A stretch of DNA of 64,000 bases, from assembly GCA_022709385.1 (NCBI GenBank), contig JAKLIX010000004.1, forward strand, positions 1 to 64,000, read 5' to 3'. Shown in pieces: positions 1-11,400 of this stretch. The notes beneath the pieces are model-generated. The model was not told where the DNA came from. It worked only from the letters and a program-made list of their open reading frames with translations, and ran no database searches. How positions within the stretch are numbered: the stretch's first letter is position 1; the number at the start of each line of letters is the position of its first letter. This stretch comes from Bacteroidota bacterium. Its GTDB lineage: Bacteria; Bacteroidota; Bacteroidia; Bacteroidales; CAIXZF01. The translations under genes and the position numbers were made by a program.

Positions 1-370
1 GATCAATATAAATCACAGGATTATCAGCGCAATAAACAAACGGGCTTAAACTTGGATATTTCTCAGCCAAGGGATCAACCCCAAGAAAGACGCTGGTTCT
101 GGGATCATAATACCGTGCTCCGTAATAGTACAAGCCGCTTTCTTCGTCCAGTTCTTTTGAGTTGTATTTGTACAAAGTACCCCAGGTGCTTGCTTTTTCC
201 TCCAGGAGTACTTCTCCGAAGGGCAGGTAATCTACATGCTGGTATGGTGTCCCGTCAAATGCGGTAATATAGGAAGTGCTTCCCAGGTGATCAGGGTGGA
301 AGAAATACACATCGGTTTCCGGATCATCCCGGTGATTCTGTTGTTGCAGGAAATAATACAATCCCGTGGA
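1..370 (-). pseudogene. Displaced Rhs core fragment 2, cut by the left window edge
   Basis: The minus strand from about 370 down to base 1 is open and encodes the end of an Rhs core: HPDHLGSTSYITAF, then YLPFGEVLLEE, then YYYGARYYDPRTSVFLGVDP, ending NPVIYID at the edge. It aligns without gaps to residues of about 2950-3060 of the large Rhs protein at 2421-12134. No promoter or convincing start codon is visible. It begins about a dozen bases after the stop of the small membrane protein at 382-720. I read it as a displaced, probably silent Rhs tail carrying a third tip that lies outside the window. Whether it is expressed, or only serves as a recombination donor, cannot be seen here. Confidence 0.8.
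191..340. repeat. Direct repeat, copy A (150 bp, Rhs core)
   Basis: This stretch matches 3138-3287 at 148 of 150 positions; the two differences are at 233 and 269. Homology continues at protein level on both sides, but nucleotide identity drops sharply there. It is therefore a short, recently homogenised tract within an older duplication. Confidence 0.9.
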
Positions 371-381
371 CTTTTGTAATA

Positions 382-720
382 TTAACAAATTTTGTTGTTT
401 TTGCGTTTAATTCGATATTTCTCAAAGGTTACTGAAATAATTATTGAAACACAAACTAATATTAATGAGTTTAAAGTATTATATTTTATTATAATCATTG
501 TGACTAATAATGTCGTTCCAAAGAATATAAACAAAAATTTAACACCTGAATTACCATTATTTGAGAATAAATAGGCGATAAAATGTCCAAAAAGGAGTCC
601 CACACCTATCAATATTAATATATTACCAGGTAAACCGATGGATTTTAAAATAGTTCCGATACCAAATGTTAATAAATAAATTGCAATCCTTTTAATACTA
701 AATGGTTCAATTTTTTTCAT
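382..720 (-). CDS. Small membrane protein, candidate immunity gene
   Basis: A 112-residue, highly hydrophobic protein with about three to four membrane segments and a short basic C-terminus (KYRIKRKNNK). I recognise no family. It lies between a displaced Rhs tip with its membrane-protein neighbour (770-1982) and the next Rhs core fragment. Its stop is about a dozen bases before core homology resumes. Small integral membrane proteins in this position of a polymorphic-toxin array are commonly immunity proteins; that role is inferred from position only. Base composition is strongly AT-rich. It could instead be a second product of the same cassette without an immunity role. Confidence 0.6.
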   Translation of the reverse strand: MKKIEPFSIKRIAIYLLTFGIGTILKSIGLPGNILILIGVGLLFGHFIAYLFSNNGNSGVKFLFIFFGTTLLVTMIIIKYNTLNSLILVCVSIIISVTFEKYRIKRKNNKIC

Positions 721-769
721 ACTATATTCTTATAATTCAATTGGTGACGAAATTATAATTTTAACATAT

Positions 770-1234
770 TTATACTTTAACCTTGTTGATATTTCTATTT
801 ACCTCTTGCATAAATCTTCTTAACTCAGTTCTATCTATCACCGTCCTAATTAGAATTGTCTTACCTGTTATTGTTACAATATAAATTTGTTTTTTTAAAT
901 TATACCCGGATACTAAATCCACTACTTGTTCATTCCTTTCTTCCGGATTTGTAAATACCTTTATTATTTCACAATAGAAAAATACAGATCGTTTATTGTA
1001 GAAACCAAATATGAATTTTCTTTTAAACTCAATTCTGTCATCGAACAGACATATTTTATCTTCGAAAATATAACAGGCAATTAGTCCAGCTACAAGTGCT
1101 AAAATTGTCATACCCCAAATGTTCTCCGAAATATGGAAAAGTGCATTTAGAAAAAGAATAGTAAAGAATATACGACTTCCCCAAATCCGAAATGACTGCA
1201 TCGGTGATAAGGAACATTTTCTTATATCATTCAT
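770..1234 (-). CDS. Membrane protein with PH-like domain, candidate immunity protein
   Basis: 154 residues. Two closely spaced hydrophobic segments at about residues 18-60 (FFTILFLNALFHI; MTILALVAGLIACYIF) are followed by a soluble half rich in beta-strand pattern (DRIEFKRKFIFGFYNKRSVFFYCEIIKVF). This layout is like bacterial PH-type membrane proteins. It starts 10 bases after the stop of the displaced Rhs tip at 1245-1982 and is co-oriented with it, the usual place for the cognate immunity gene. The PH assignment rests on segment order and strand pattern only. The gene is AT-rich, like the tips and unlike the Rhs body. Confidence 0.6.
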   Translation of the reverse strand: MNDIRKCSLSPMQSFRIWGSRIFFTILFLNALFHISENIWGMTILALVAGLIACYIFEDKICLFDDRIEFKRKFIFGFYNKRSVFFYCEIIKVFTNPEERNEQVVDLVSGYNLKKQIYIVTITGKTILIRTVIDRTELRRFMQEVNRNINKVKV

Positions 1235-1244
1235 TTAATAAAAC

Positions 1245-1975
1245 CTATTTTGCAGGTGTTGGCGATAAAACGAACTTTAAGAGAAATTCAACTTTATGTG
1301 AAAATCCAACAGTTGCTAATCCTATTATTGCTTTTGCGTATTCATTATTAGAAAGAGGTACATTTGTATCAATATCTGTTCCGGTAATTATTTTTATAGC
1401 ATCAAGTGGCACTGACGTAATTGGATTTAACTCTAACATAATATCTACCAAACCCTTAAAAAAATCTCTTTGATCCTCAGTCCATTTGCTACCATTAAAT
1501 TTATCATCAAATCTATCTATTGCAGCAATTATATTTTCAAATGAATTAGAACAGGGTCCAGAGATTAAGGGTTTGTTATCTTCAATTGATTTGTTATTAC
1601 TTTCAGGTTTTACTTCAACCCCATATAAAGAAACTGAATTGTACTTATTCCCATCCTGTGCGCCATATTCAGTGCTTCCGTTATCATTAATATGAGTATA
1701 GGTTGGCCCGATATACCGTTCACCAGGTTTAAGCTTTGATTGGTCAGTTTTTGTTACTTCAGGATTCCAATAGGGTTTACCATTAGTACCTTCTACCCAT
1801 TCTTCTTCTTTACCATCTGGATCAATCTTAATAATTGGATTATTACTACAGTAGGAAAACGGTGAAGTCTGCGGAAATTTATCCGCCATCGGATCAACCC
1901 TCAGAAAAACAGACGTTTTCGGGTCGTAGTACCGTGCCCCGTAGTAGTACAGTTTATTTGCAGTTAGCATTATAA
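1245..1975 (-). pseudogene. Displaced Rhs core fragment 1 with alternative C-terminal tip
   Basis: The frame reads NKLYYYGARYYDPKTSVFLRVDP, then SPFSYCSNNPIIKIDPDGK, which is the last part of the Rhs core, followed by about 190 residues unrelated to the tip of the main gene. Only about 45 residues of core remain, so it has no secretion or cage part and is not a stand-alone toxin. Near the end, the segment around LNPITSVPLDAIKIITG...PLSNNEYAKAIIGL resembles the pre-toxin (PT-TG) linker that usually precedes a toxin domain, but only about 18 residues follow before the stop. No catalytic motif is recognisable. The first in-frame start codons lie inside the end of the upstream gene. Probably a recombination reservoir, possibly already truncated. 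Confidence 0.7.
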
Positions 1976-2421
1976 TAATCAATAAGTTTCCTTTTTTTTG
2001 ACTTATCCAACATTGAATACATCTCGCAAAATAAATATGAATTAAAGTTGATGAGACTTTCTACATCCTCATAATAGGATTCTGCATATTCGCCATCAAC
2101 ATACATTGACATTTCTAATAAATATTTGTATACCTCCTTCCTTCCAGATTTGGCTGAAGAAAAGAAGGCGTCAGTTAGTTTGTAGAATGAATTAAGGTTA
2201 ACAAGTGTATCATATTTGTGATAGGTTAGATGATAAAACTCACTAAACGCAGTATCGTTCTTGGGAATGCATTCAATCAATAAATTAGAGGGTAGTGTAT
2301 CTGCTTTCTCAATAAGAGCCATCGCAGTAATTAATTTGTTCTGGTACTGACTTGTCTGCCCATTAAGATAATTCACCATAATTATCCATATAGCTGTTAA
2401 GAAAAATAATCTTTTAGTCAT
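1954..2421 (-). CDS. Exported small protein, candidate immunity protein for the Rhs L,D-transpeptidase tip
   Basis: 155 residues, with a Sec signal peptide at residues 1-21 (basic MTKR, hydrophobic core, NGQ cleavage region), giving a mature periplasmic protein of about 133 residues. I do not recognise the family. Its ATG overlaps the Rhs stop codon in the sequence TAATG, so translation is very likely coupled to the toxin gene. An exported partner makes sense because the tip looks like a peptidoglycan-modifying enzyme acting in the periplasm. The last codons (AAC TGC AAA, then TAA) repeat the Rhs core codons for N-C-K, so the gene's end appears to sit on a recombination joint. The immunity function is inferred from position, export signal and coupling. 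Confidence 0.7.
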   Translation of the reverse strand: MTKRLFFLTAIWIIMVNYLNGQTSQYQNKLITAMALIEKADTLPSNLLIECIPKNDTAFSEFYHLTYHKYDTLVNLNSFYKLTDAFFSSAKSGRKEVYKYLLEMSMYVDGEYAESYYEDVESLINFNSYLFCEMYSMLDKSKKRKLIDYYNANCK

Positions 2422-5400
2422 TAGAAGGGGGGATTTGCTTCCAGTGATTTAGGAGTATTATCCGATTCCTTATTATTTTTAATGACGATTTTTTGAAGAG
2501 GGCCATATTTTTGAATCGCAAAGTCAATAGTTTTCATTGCTTGCCTCGTTGTCCTAATACAGCCATATGTCACTCGTTTTAAAAATGGCTTGTTTTCTCT
2601 TCCCGCATGCACAGCCATCCCCTTCCTAGACTTTCCGGACTCCGTTTCCTTGAAATCCTTGGCACGATATATTCCTTCCTCTCCATAGCTACCATCTTCA
2701 CTGTCTTTTACGATGCCTTTATAGTCTGAATCACATCCGTGCGTATACCGAGCGGTTTTATCCTCCATTTCATACATTCCATCTTCCCATTTTCCTTTCG
2801 ACTTTGAGTCGACGTTATTATGAGCTGGGAATTGACTTATAAAGATATCATCACAATAATCATCGGGGGTCTCATTGTCATCAAAAATTTGTAACATACC
2901 AGACCTGCCATCAAAAATCAAATACGGTTTAAAGGACATCCCTGTGGGATCTATTAGTTTGATAGGATTATTGGCACAGTACGCAAAAGGACTAATGCCA
3001 GGGTATTTATCACTCATCGGATCCACCCCAAGAAACACGCTGCTCCTGGGATCATAATACCGTGCGCCGTAATAATACAACCCGCTCTCCTCATCGAGTT
3101 CTTTGCAGTTAAACTTGTAGGGGCTGAGCCAGGTGTCTGCTTTTTCCTCCAGGAGTACTTCTCCGAAGGGCAGGTAATCGACATGCTGGTATGGTGTCCC
3201 GTCAAATGCGGTAATGTAGGAAGTGCTTCCCAGGTGATCAGGGTGGAAGAAATACACATCGGTTTCCGGATCATCCCGGTGATTCTGTAAGGAGAGGAAG
3301 CTGAACAAGCCAGACGACATCACAAAGGTGCCGGGCTGCCCGCAACTGTCAAGGTCATCCAGTACCATCTGCTCATTCAAGGTCATTTTGCTGTCATAGT
3401 CCTGTTGCGAATTTACATCAAATCCCCAGACCCAGTCGAAAAAATCTGTTTCTTCCGGGAAGCCACCTCCAATCTTGCTTACAATGCGCTGGGATTCAAT
3501 ATAGTAGTGTTTGGTGTATTCCCGGTTGTTCACCACAATGTAAGGATTTATGTACAGGGTTTGATAATTTGAAATATAAGCATTCCAGATGGTCTCATGG
3601 TTAATCTCCATTACGGAATATTCTCCTTTGATTTTCAGTGTACGTTCCCCTTTTGCATCGTAAAGATAATACCCGAGCTGGTTTTGATTGATTGCAAACT
3701 TCATCCTGTTTTCATCATCCCACATGTGAAATCTGTTTTCAAGAGTAACAGGATTGTTGATCTTTGTCACATTCCCGTTATAATCGTAGACCCAGTCCTC
3801 ATCCCCGATGGAGACCGGAGCATGGGGTTGGAAGGTTTGATACAGGTAATCAATATTATAGGTAAGATTCTGAACGGAATTTCCATTGTGTGTTACCAAT
3901 TGGGTTTTGTTGTCAATTTTCCCTGATGGATGATATGAAAGGGTGTCAATGGCAATGTAAGTGCCGGCTGATACAACAGAAGTATCAATGGAGCTGATCA
4001 AACGGTAAAGGCTGTCATATTTGTATTGCTTGCTGACGGAGCCTCCGATATTATTGTTATGAGGATCCGTGTTGCTGACAATGCCGGTGATATTGTCCAC
4101 CGCATCATAATAGTAAGTGTTGTTCATCATGAGATGGTCATCTCCGCTGATGGAAATCAATCTGTTCACATGCAGTCTTCTTGAGTCATACTGATAGTAA
4201 CTTCTGGAATTGTTGGAATACTCCAGGAATATTCTGTTTTCGAACTTGTCATAACCGGTTTGGATGACATACTCGTATGAATCGTTGTCTTTTTCTCCAT
4301 GCAAATTGAAAAACCGGCCGCCTGCATCGTAGTGGTATTTGACGAATTCTCCATCGGGATAGAAAATCGTATCAATACGGTTCCAGGTGTCGAAGGTGGT
4401 TTTTGTAAGGAAGGTGTATATACTGTCAAAAGGAACAATCATGGTTTTTAAATTTGTCAGCATGTTGCCCAGTTCATCATAGGTAAACTCCTGAACACCG
4501 TTAACATCTTCCTGCCGGATGATCCTTCCGGCCTGGTTTCCACTATAAGGCGAACCATACTCAAAGTGGACGTTGTTTTCAGGATTCAAGGGGTAACGGA
4601 TGCTATCCAACTGATTAAATGTGTAATAGTAGGTAATTTCAACCCCCAGACTGTCGTGCACCTGGGTTTTCGAACTTATAATGTTTCCTGCAGGGTCATA
4701 TTCAGCGGTTGTTGCGCCAGCATCGGGATGTTTTCTTTGTATCAGGCGACCCAGCATGTCGTAGCAATATGCCGTAACATTGTCTTCCGGATCGGTTGAT
4801 TGCTTCAACTGACCCAAAGGATCATATTCAAAGGTAGTCCAGGTATTATAGGGGGCATGAATGGCTGTAACATGATCAAACGGATCTTTGAAGGAATAGG
4901 TTGTAATACCTATTGCATCCGTTTGGGTAATAAGAAACCGTTTTTCGGAGAAAGGATCATCACCAAATCCATATTCCATTGTTGAGGTTGCACCATCGGG
5001 AAGAACCTGGCTTACCACCCTGTCTAATATGTCGTAATCAGTGAGAGTGGGAGGTACGGTATCATACTCAAAATTGAAGATGCTGTCTGTGCCCAAGGCT
5101 TCGATAACCGGATAATAGGACTTAATGGGTCTTGCATATTCATCATACCGGATTCTGCCTGACACCACCATATTTTCTGTGGCAGTGCCGGATGCAGAAT
5201 CGTACAATGCAATATCTTTCTTGGTCTGAAGAATTTTTCCATGAGCATCTGACAACAGTATGGTTATAATATCGTTGGAGGGATTATCAGGGTCATAATG
5301 ACAGGTTCTTGCCCATGGTATTGAATCTTGCCTGTTAAGATAGTGTATGCCTCCATATTTATCCCAATATTCAAACTTAATCGTATATGGTAAAGAGGCA

Positions 5401-8400
5401 CTCAGCTCCCTGGGCCCGGTGATGGATGCCAACCTTCCCCTGCCATCATATTCATAGTAGCATGGTTGTCCTGATCTGTCAATGGTCCATATCGGTTTAC
5501 CAAACAGAAGGTCATATTCTGCGCTTGAACTATATCCAAGGGTATCTGAAATCTCAGTAATGTATGTATAGGTATATGGATCATAGTCATAGTAGTACAC
5601 CATGCGTTCCCCGTTAAGGTTTTCGGGATAAGCTAATCGTTTGATGTTTCCAAATTCATCGTAGTCAATGTTGTATTCGCTTGTCAGGCTTTGATTGTAC
5701 ATGGTGATACGGGTGATATCGCCGGTAGCGTAATTTATTTGGGTTTCTCTCCTGCGGTAGAGAGCAGCACCTTGTTTGACCTGTATCTGTAAAGGAAGCG
5801 AGATGATGTGGACTCCCTGCTGGTCAGTGTGATAGGTGATCTCAGATGTCAGATTGTCATCCAAAATTGCCAGATCTCCATCCTGGTAATATTTTTTAAT
5901 ATTACCGTAAGTACCGTGCTCGAACCTTTCTCTTGTATGAATGGTATCACTGGATGTTCCCTCCCAGTAATAACGGTCAATCTGGGCGATAGCAGGGAAT
6001 CCTTCATCATAACATTCGGGGTTTGTTTCAGGGATTTCAAGGCCGGTGGAAATTTCTTTTAAAACATATTTGTACCTTGATTCAATGTATTTGTCGCCAT
6101 CGGCATTTTTGCTGAGCTCATAGTTGCACAGGTCCTTAAATACATAACTATTGTTATGATATTTCGCAATGGCAGAACGATATATGTTACTGTTTTGCGT
6201 TGAATCATGTGTGTTGGTCGTGACAATCCTAAAACCGAAGGATTGTCTTTCATGTCTTGAGTAGTATCCGCTGTCATATTGGAAGGTATAGTGTGAAAAT
6301 CCGGGACCATCTTCTTCAAAGCCATCATAGACTTTTACGGAGCTCATGGTCCACTGCCGTTGGGGCATATCGAACCCTCCCCCGGATAAGGCATAATCAA
6401 TCTCTATTTTACCTCCGAGGAAGTTTTCATATGATTTTAGCATGTTTGTACGTCCTATTTTTGAGTACCGCACCTTTATTTCCGAATCATCCGAAGAGGT
6501 GACATAATCCGGATAGCCATCGGCATTCATATCCACCAGCCTGCCACGTTCGACATTATGATTGTAACTGATAAATCCGCCTGCACCAAAGATTAATTTT
6601 ACAGGCACAACAATGATCAGGAAACTAACACCATACGTACCATTAAGACTCAGATCATGAGAATAGGTCGATCCCTTGTTGAAAGGTTCAGAGCCCAGTA
6701 AAGCTACTGGTGCGGTAAGGTACTGATTGCCGGTGTTAAAGTACACTGATGACATATCAGCGTCATCAGGTGACTCGCAAATATCCAACAGGCCGTCACC
6801 ATTTATATCCACTGTGCTTTGAGTCAGCCGGTTATTAGACCAGCTATATGAATATCCACCAGACCAGGATGAATTACATTTGTTTTTAGCCTTACTTTCA
6901 TATTCCTGACCCCCGCCAATTGTGGCCGCGTTCGTATTGCTATACCCTCCCGGACTTGTTTTTTCCCAGTTTTCCTCCGGCAGGAATCCATACCCCGTAT
7001 TAAGATAAACCTTTTCTGAATCCTTTATTTTATCAGGCAATCCATCACCATTGACATCCTGCCAGGTGTAGGATGAGTGGTCCCATCCTTCTCCATAATT
7101 AAATGAGCAGGCAACACCATTTTGGTAATATTTACCTGAACCTCCGCCTGATGAGACCGTTCCGCCTTGATTCCCCCCTGATGCATTGTTACCGCCCGAC
7201 GAAGTACTTCCGCCTGAACCTGTACCTGCTGAGGTAGTGCCGGAATTTCCCTGTAACGAAGGATTCTGCCCTGTATTAGACGGATTGGTGCTTACAGCTT
7301 TCTTTGGTCCGTTAAAACCGGCTCCTATCGAAATTCCGACTGAGGTCATATCTTGTCTTGATGATCGCCCGACCATTTGTCCATGAGGAAGAAGGAAATC
7401 AGATATTCCTCCAGTCATTGTTGTTATCTGGGCATATTCCGGACCAATGAAGTCCGGATAACGATCGCCATTAATATCAAAATATTCCATCATACTTTCG
7501 GTAAAACCATTTGTTTTATTCCGGCTTTTAGATATTAAACCAGAACCAGGAATACTATAACCCCAACCCCATGAATCTGATTTAGAAACACATGATCGCA
7601 TTACCGTTTTAATTTCCTGGTTCAAAACCGAGGCAATCGGGATTGGATCGTCAAATAAGGGGATATTGTCAAGAAAAGGATAATTTCTCTGACCTGTATC
7701 ACCCACAGACGTCATTTCATTGAAACTAGTGTAGGCATGTCTTTTTTGGTTTGCTTCCATTTTAATAAACGGCGCTTTCAATGGGTTATAAAGGTTGTCC
7801 AGATCATCAACAAAGCTTGAAAAAGTAATAGTATCTGGTTCAGATTCCAGTTCTGTATTATCAAACATACCCTGTTCATAGATAAGTTTTGATGTGTCAA
7901 TCGGAGTATCTGGATTATCGTTATAGGTGAAAGCGCCCCAACCACGATATAGCGGGCCAAATCTTTTTATCATAGGAGGGAATGCAGCATGAAATCCTGC
8001 ATCATAAGGGGTAGATGATACTGTTGCCTGTGCGTCGGTGACCAATGGGGATAAAACTGTATCCTCACAAAAGAACTCAAAATATATCTTTTGATTATCC
8101 GCAACGCTTACTGATAAGGCGGATCCATTGACAATTGAACCGTTTACGATATTGAGTTTACGCTTTGCAAGCAGCTCACGTGTGGATTTAATGGAGAAAA
8201 CGATATTTCCATTGGCTGTTCCGGACGAAAAGCTTAAATCTGGTATAACCTGGATAGTCCCGGCATTGAAGGTATAGGGTCTTGTTACAAAAAGAGGACA
8301 AGAGAAAAGATTGTGGGCCCAGACTGGGTTATATTCAAAATTTCTGGTACCATCAAAGTTAATGGCAGTATAGGCCGTGTCATCAACAGAATTCAGGTGG

Positions 8401-11400
8401 ATATTAAAATCAAATTTGATTGCCGACCAGTCGATGTTTGTATTTGCGTAAAGAACGAACCTGAACACATCACCCGAATCCACATGCTGCAGGGTCAAAT
8501 CCAGAGAGTCATTGACAGAACTGTTTCCCGGGTAGCAATAATTGTAGAAGCAGGTTGAGTTCTGAAATATTTTTACCCACATCGAATCGCTTTGTTCGGG
8601 CATAACAAGTCTTCCGTTGATCTTTGCGCTGCCATCCACCGGGAAGGCGATTAGTTGTTCCTGATCAAGGATAAAGTCCCTTCGCGAATCAAATTGATAG
8701 TTACCAAGCTCATTGGCGTCCTCTTGATTTGTATATGCGGAATACGTAATGACCGGTTCCCAGTGAACCACATCAAAGGAGCGCGTATTTACTGATTGCA
8801 GCCGGAAAAACATCCTGTCTCCGGCATTGACATCAACACTATTTAATCCATCGGGTGTCTTTGGAGTATAATTCGATGCACTAATGGTATCATCAACGAG
8901 TTCAGTGGCTTCGTGTTGTATTGTAAAGCGTACCCCATCTGTGTGCCGTGCGTTTCTTCTGGCCCGGGTAGTGTCTTCAACAAGGGCTATGGTCGCATCA
9001 ACGGATATATTTCCATCAAAGGGGGCCCTCCACATACGGACAGCGTCATAGTGTATTATCGTATCAAGGGATAAGGTTGGATCAATGGTGTTGTAAATAC
9101 CAACCGAGTCATCCACTCCTCCTTCAAAAAGTGTATAGTTACAGCTTAGCCCCGCTGTGTAAATGGTATCGGTAGTTGCTTTGTCAAATTGCGGATCTCC
9201 TGTTGAATTGAGTGTATTGAAATACACACCCTGATCTGTAACAATATCAATTAATCCGTCAGCATTTACATCTGCAAAGTAATCACTTGTATAACTTTTT
9301 GTCAAGGAATGGTTATAATTCCCTTTTAGAATATCGGTAGCTGTTGCATTAACTGAAATTGAGTTCGTATAGGACTCATTATACAGGAATCTTCCGGGAC
9401 CAGAAAGGGATACCTCATCACCGAAGCTGTATGTTCCGTTTGTATTTTGCAATAGTTTACGATAGTATATCTGATCGTTTACAGCATAAACTTTATCGGG
9501 CAAGCCATCCGCGTTCAGATCGACCATGCTTACCTGGCTTCCTTTTGTCCTGGAATCAGTATAGGCATATTGGCCTGTTACACTTAAGGTTTTTAAATGA
9601 GGAATTAAATCACATCCGACTCCCACCATACCAGAAAATCCGCTTTGAACAGTATGCGAAGCATCGATTGCAGATGATTTACCAAGCATTGAAACGTTAT
9701 CATTAGGAGTAGTTATTGTAACATCGTCGGTAAACAGACCACCCGAAGCAAGTGCTGACTGGTAATCATTGTAATAGGAAAACCTATGCACCTTTATTGA
9801 ACTCGTTCTTCCTCCAAATTCATTACAAATATTAGACGGGATATGGTAATAATCAGTGTTATCAAAGGAGGTATCAATTTCTTCGTCAATTTCCTGAAAG
9901 CCACATAATAATGATTTTCCAAAGGGGCCTTCTTCATAGCCGAAATAATAACGCCTTATGGTATCGGACCTGTATGCGATGATAACCTGGCGAAGCAGCT
10001 CTGCCGTAACTTCCTTAAAACCGTAACGTGCATTTATAATGACATCCTTTCTTCTATATGTGTTAACATTTTGAACATATCGCTGAAAAAAAACAGAATA
10101 TTCACCAAGATGTGTATCAAAGCCGGTATAGTTGATATGTTTAATATAGAGTTGTTTACCCAACACTGTTCCATCTGGGAAACCTGCATCATAGACCGTT
10201 TCGTAATAGTATCTTACACAGTTCTCATGAAGGTCTCTTATTTCTGTAAGCCCCCAGAAAGCTATATTACCATTGGTATCCCTTAAAACCGCCCCGAAAT
10301 TAACCGTGTCCTCATCAAAGTCTTTTCCGTAGAAATAGCTTACTCCATTTCTGTCAATCACTTCCCACCAGTAATACTTTGGATTTTTACCATGCCGAAT
10401 AATTGAATCAAAATTTCCCTCGACCCTTGGGTAGAAGTTAACATCTCCGTCAACACGGCAGGTTGAATCATCCCGGTTAGGCAAAGGGACAGGGTCATGA
10501 TTCTCATCTCTCATCATTACCTGTTCGCCATTGATGCAATAGATTTCCGTTTCCCATGCTGCAGAATATCGTGGGACTCCCCATCGGGTTTCAACATTTA
10601 TTGCCGGTATTGCAATATTCCATCCCAATCCCATCCAACCATTATTATTACTGCTGCTGTATTGAAGGGTAAGATTCGGCTGCATCCCTTTTCTTCCCTG
10701 TGGTATCACCAGGGGATAACTGAGATTGGCCGTCCCCATGTTGTTTGCCTTTGGTGGTTCAATCACACCCATGGCTTCAAGGGGATTGGCTGCTTTGATG
10801 TCTTTAATGGATGTTGGAGTATAGGCCTGTGTCAGGGGTGATTCGGGAACTTTGATAATCCCGTTGATAAAGTCGGTAAAGTGATTAGTACGACTGATAA
10901 TGCAGTTGTTTGCCAGATCCACCGAGTCCCTGGGCAAAACAACCCATTTGCGTATGCTTTCATCAAAGAAAAAAGTGAAAACGTCATTGGGAGTGTAACC
11001 GGAAGGGAGCAGTCCGGGCTCATATTCCAATGATATTCTGATATCTGAAGAAAATACCGATTTGTGTGGCAGGCATCTGTACCCCCCATTATCCTTCATT
11101 ACGTTCACCATGCCCGGATCCATCAACGGAAAGTCAATACTTCGAAGCTCAATGGCAGTGATTTTGGTTCCGGGCTTTGTGGCCCCATCAGCCGCCTGAA
11201 GGCAAATTGCTTTCAACTGCAGATCAAAACCTCCTTCATCCCCTGCAAAGCATTCCTCGTAGTTATATGATGGCGTCGCTTCCATGATGATCTCACAATC
11301 CACAGGCTTATCAAAGTTGACGGTTGTCTGAAGCACCTGTCCATCCGGAAAAGTGGCAACAATCATCGCAGACCACCCTGCCTGCCGGTCATCGGGTTTT

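Noticed and set aside
382..574. Plus-strand 60-codon frame over the membrane protein gene
   Set aside because: Shadow of the 112-residue minus-strand gene, without its own features.
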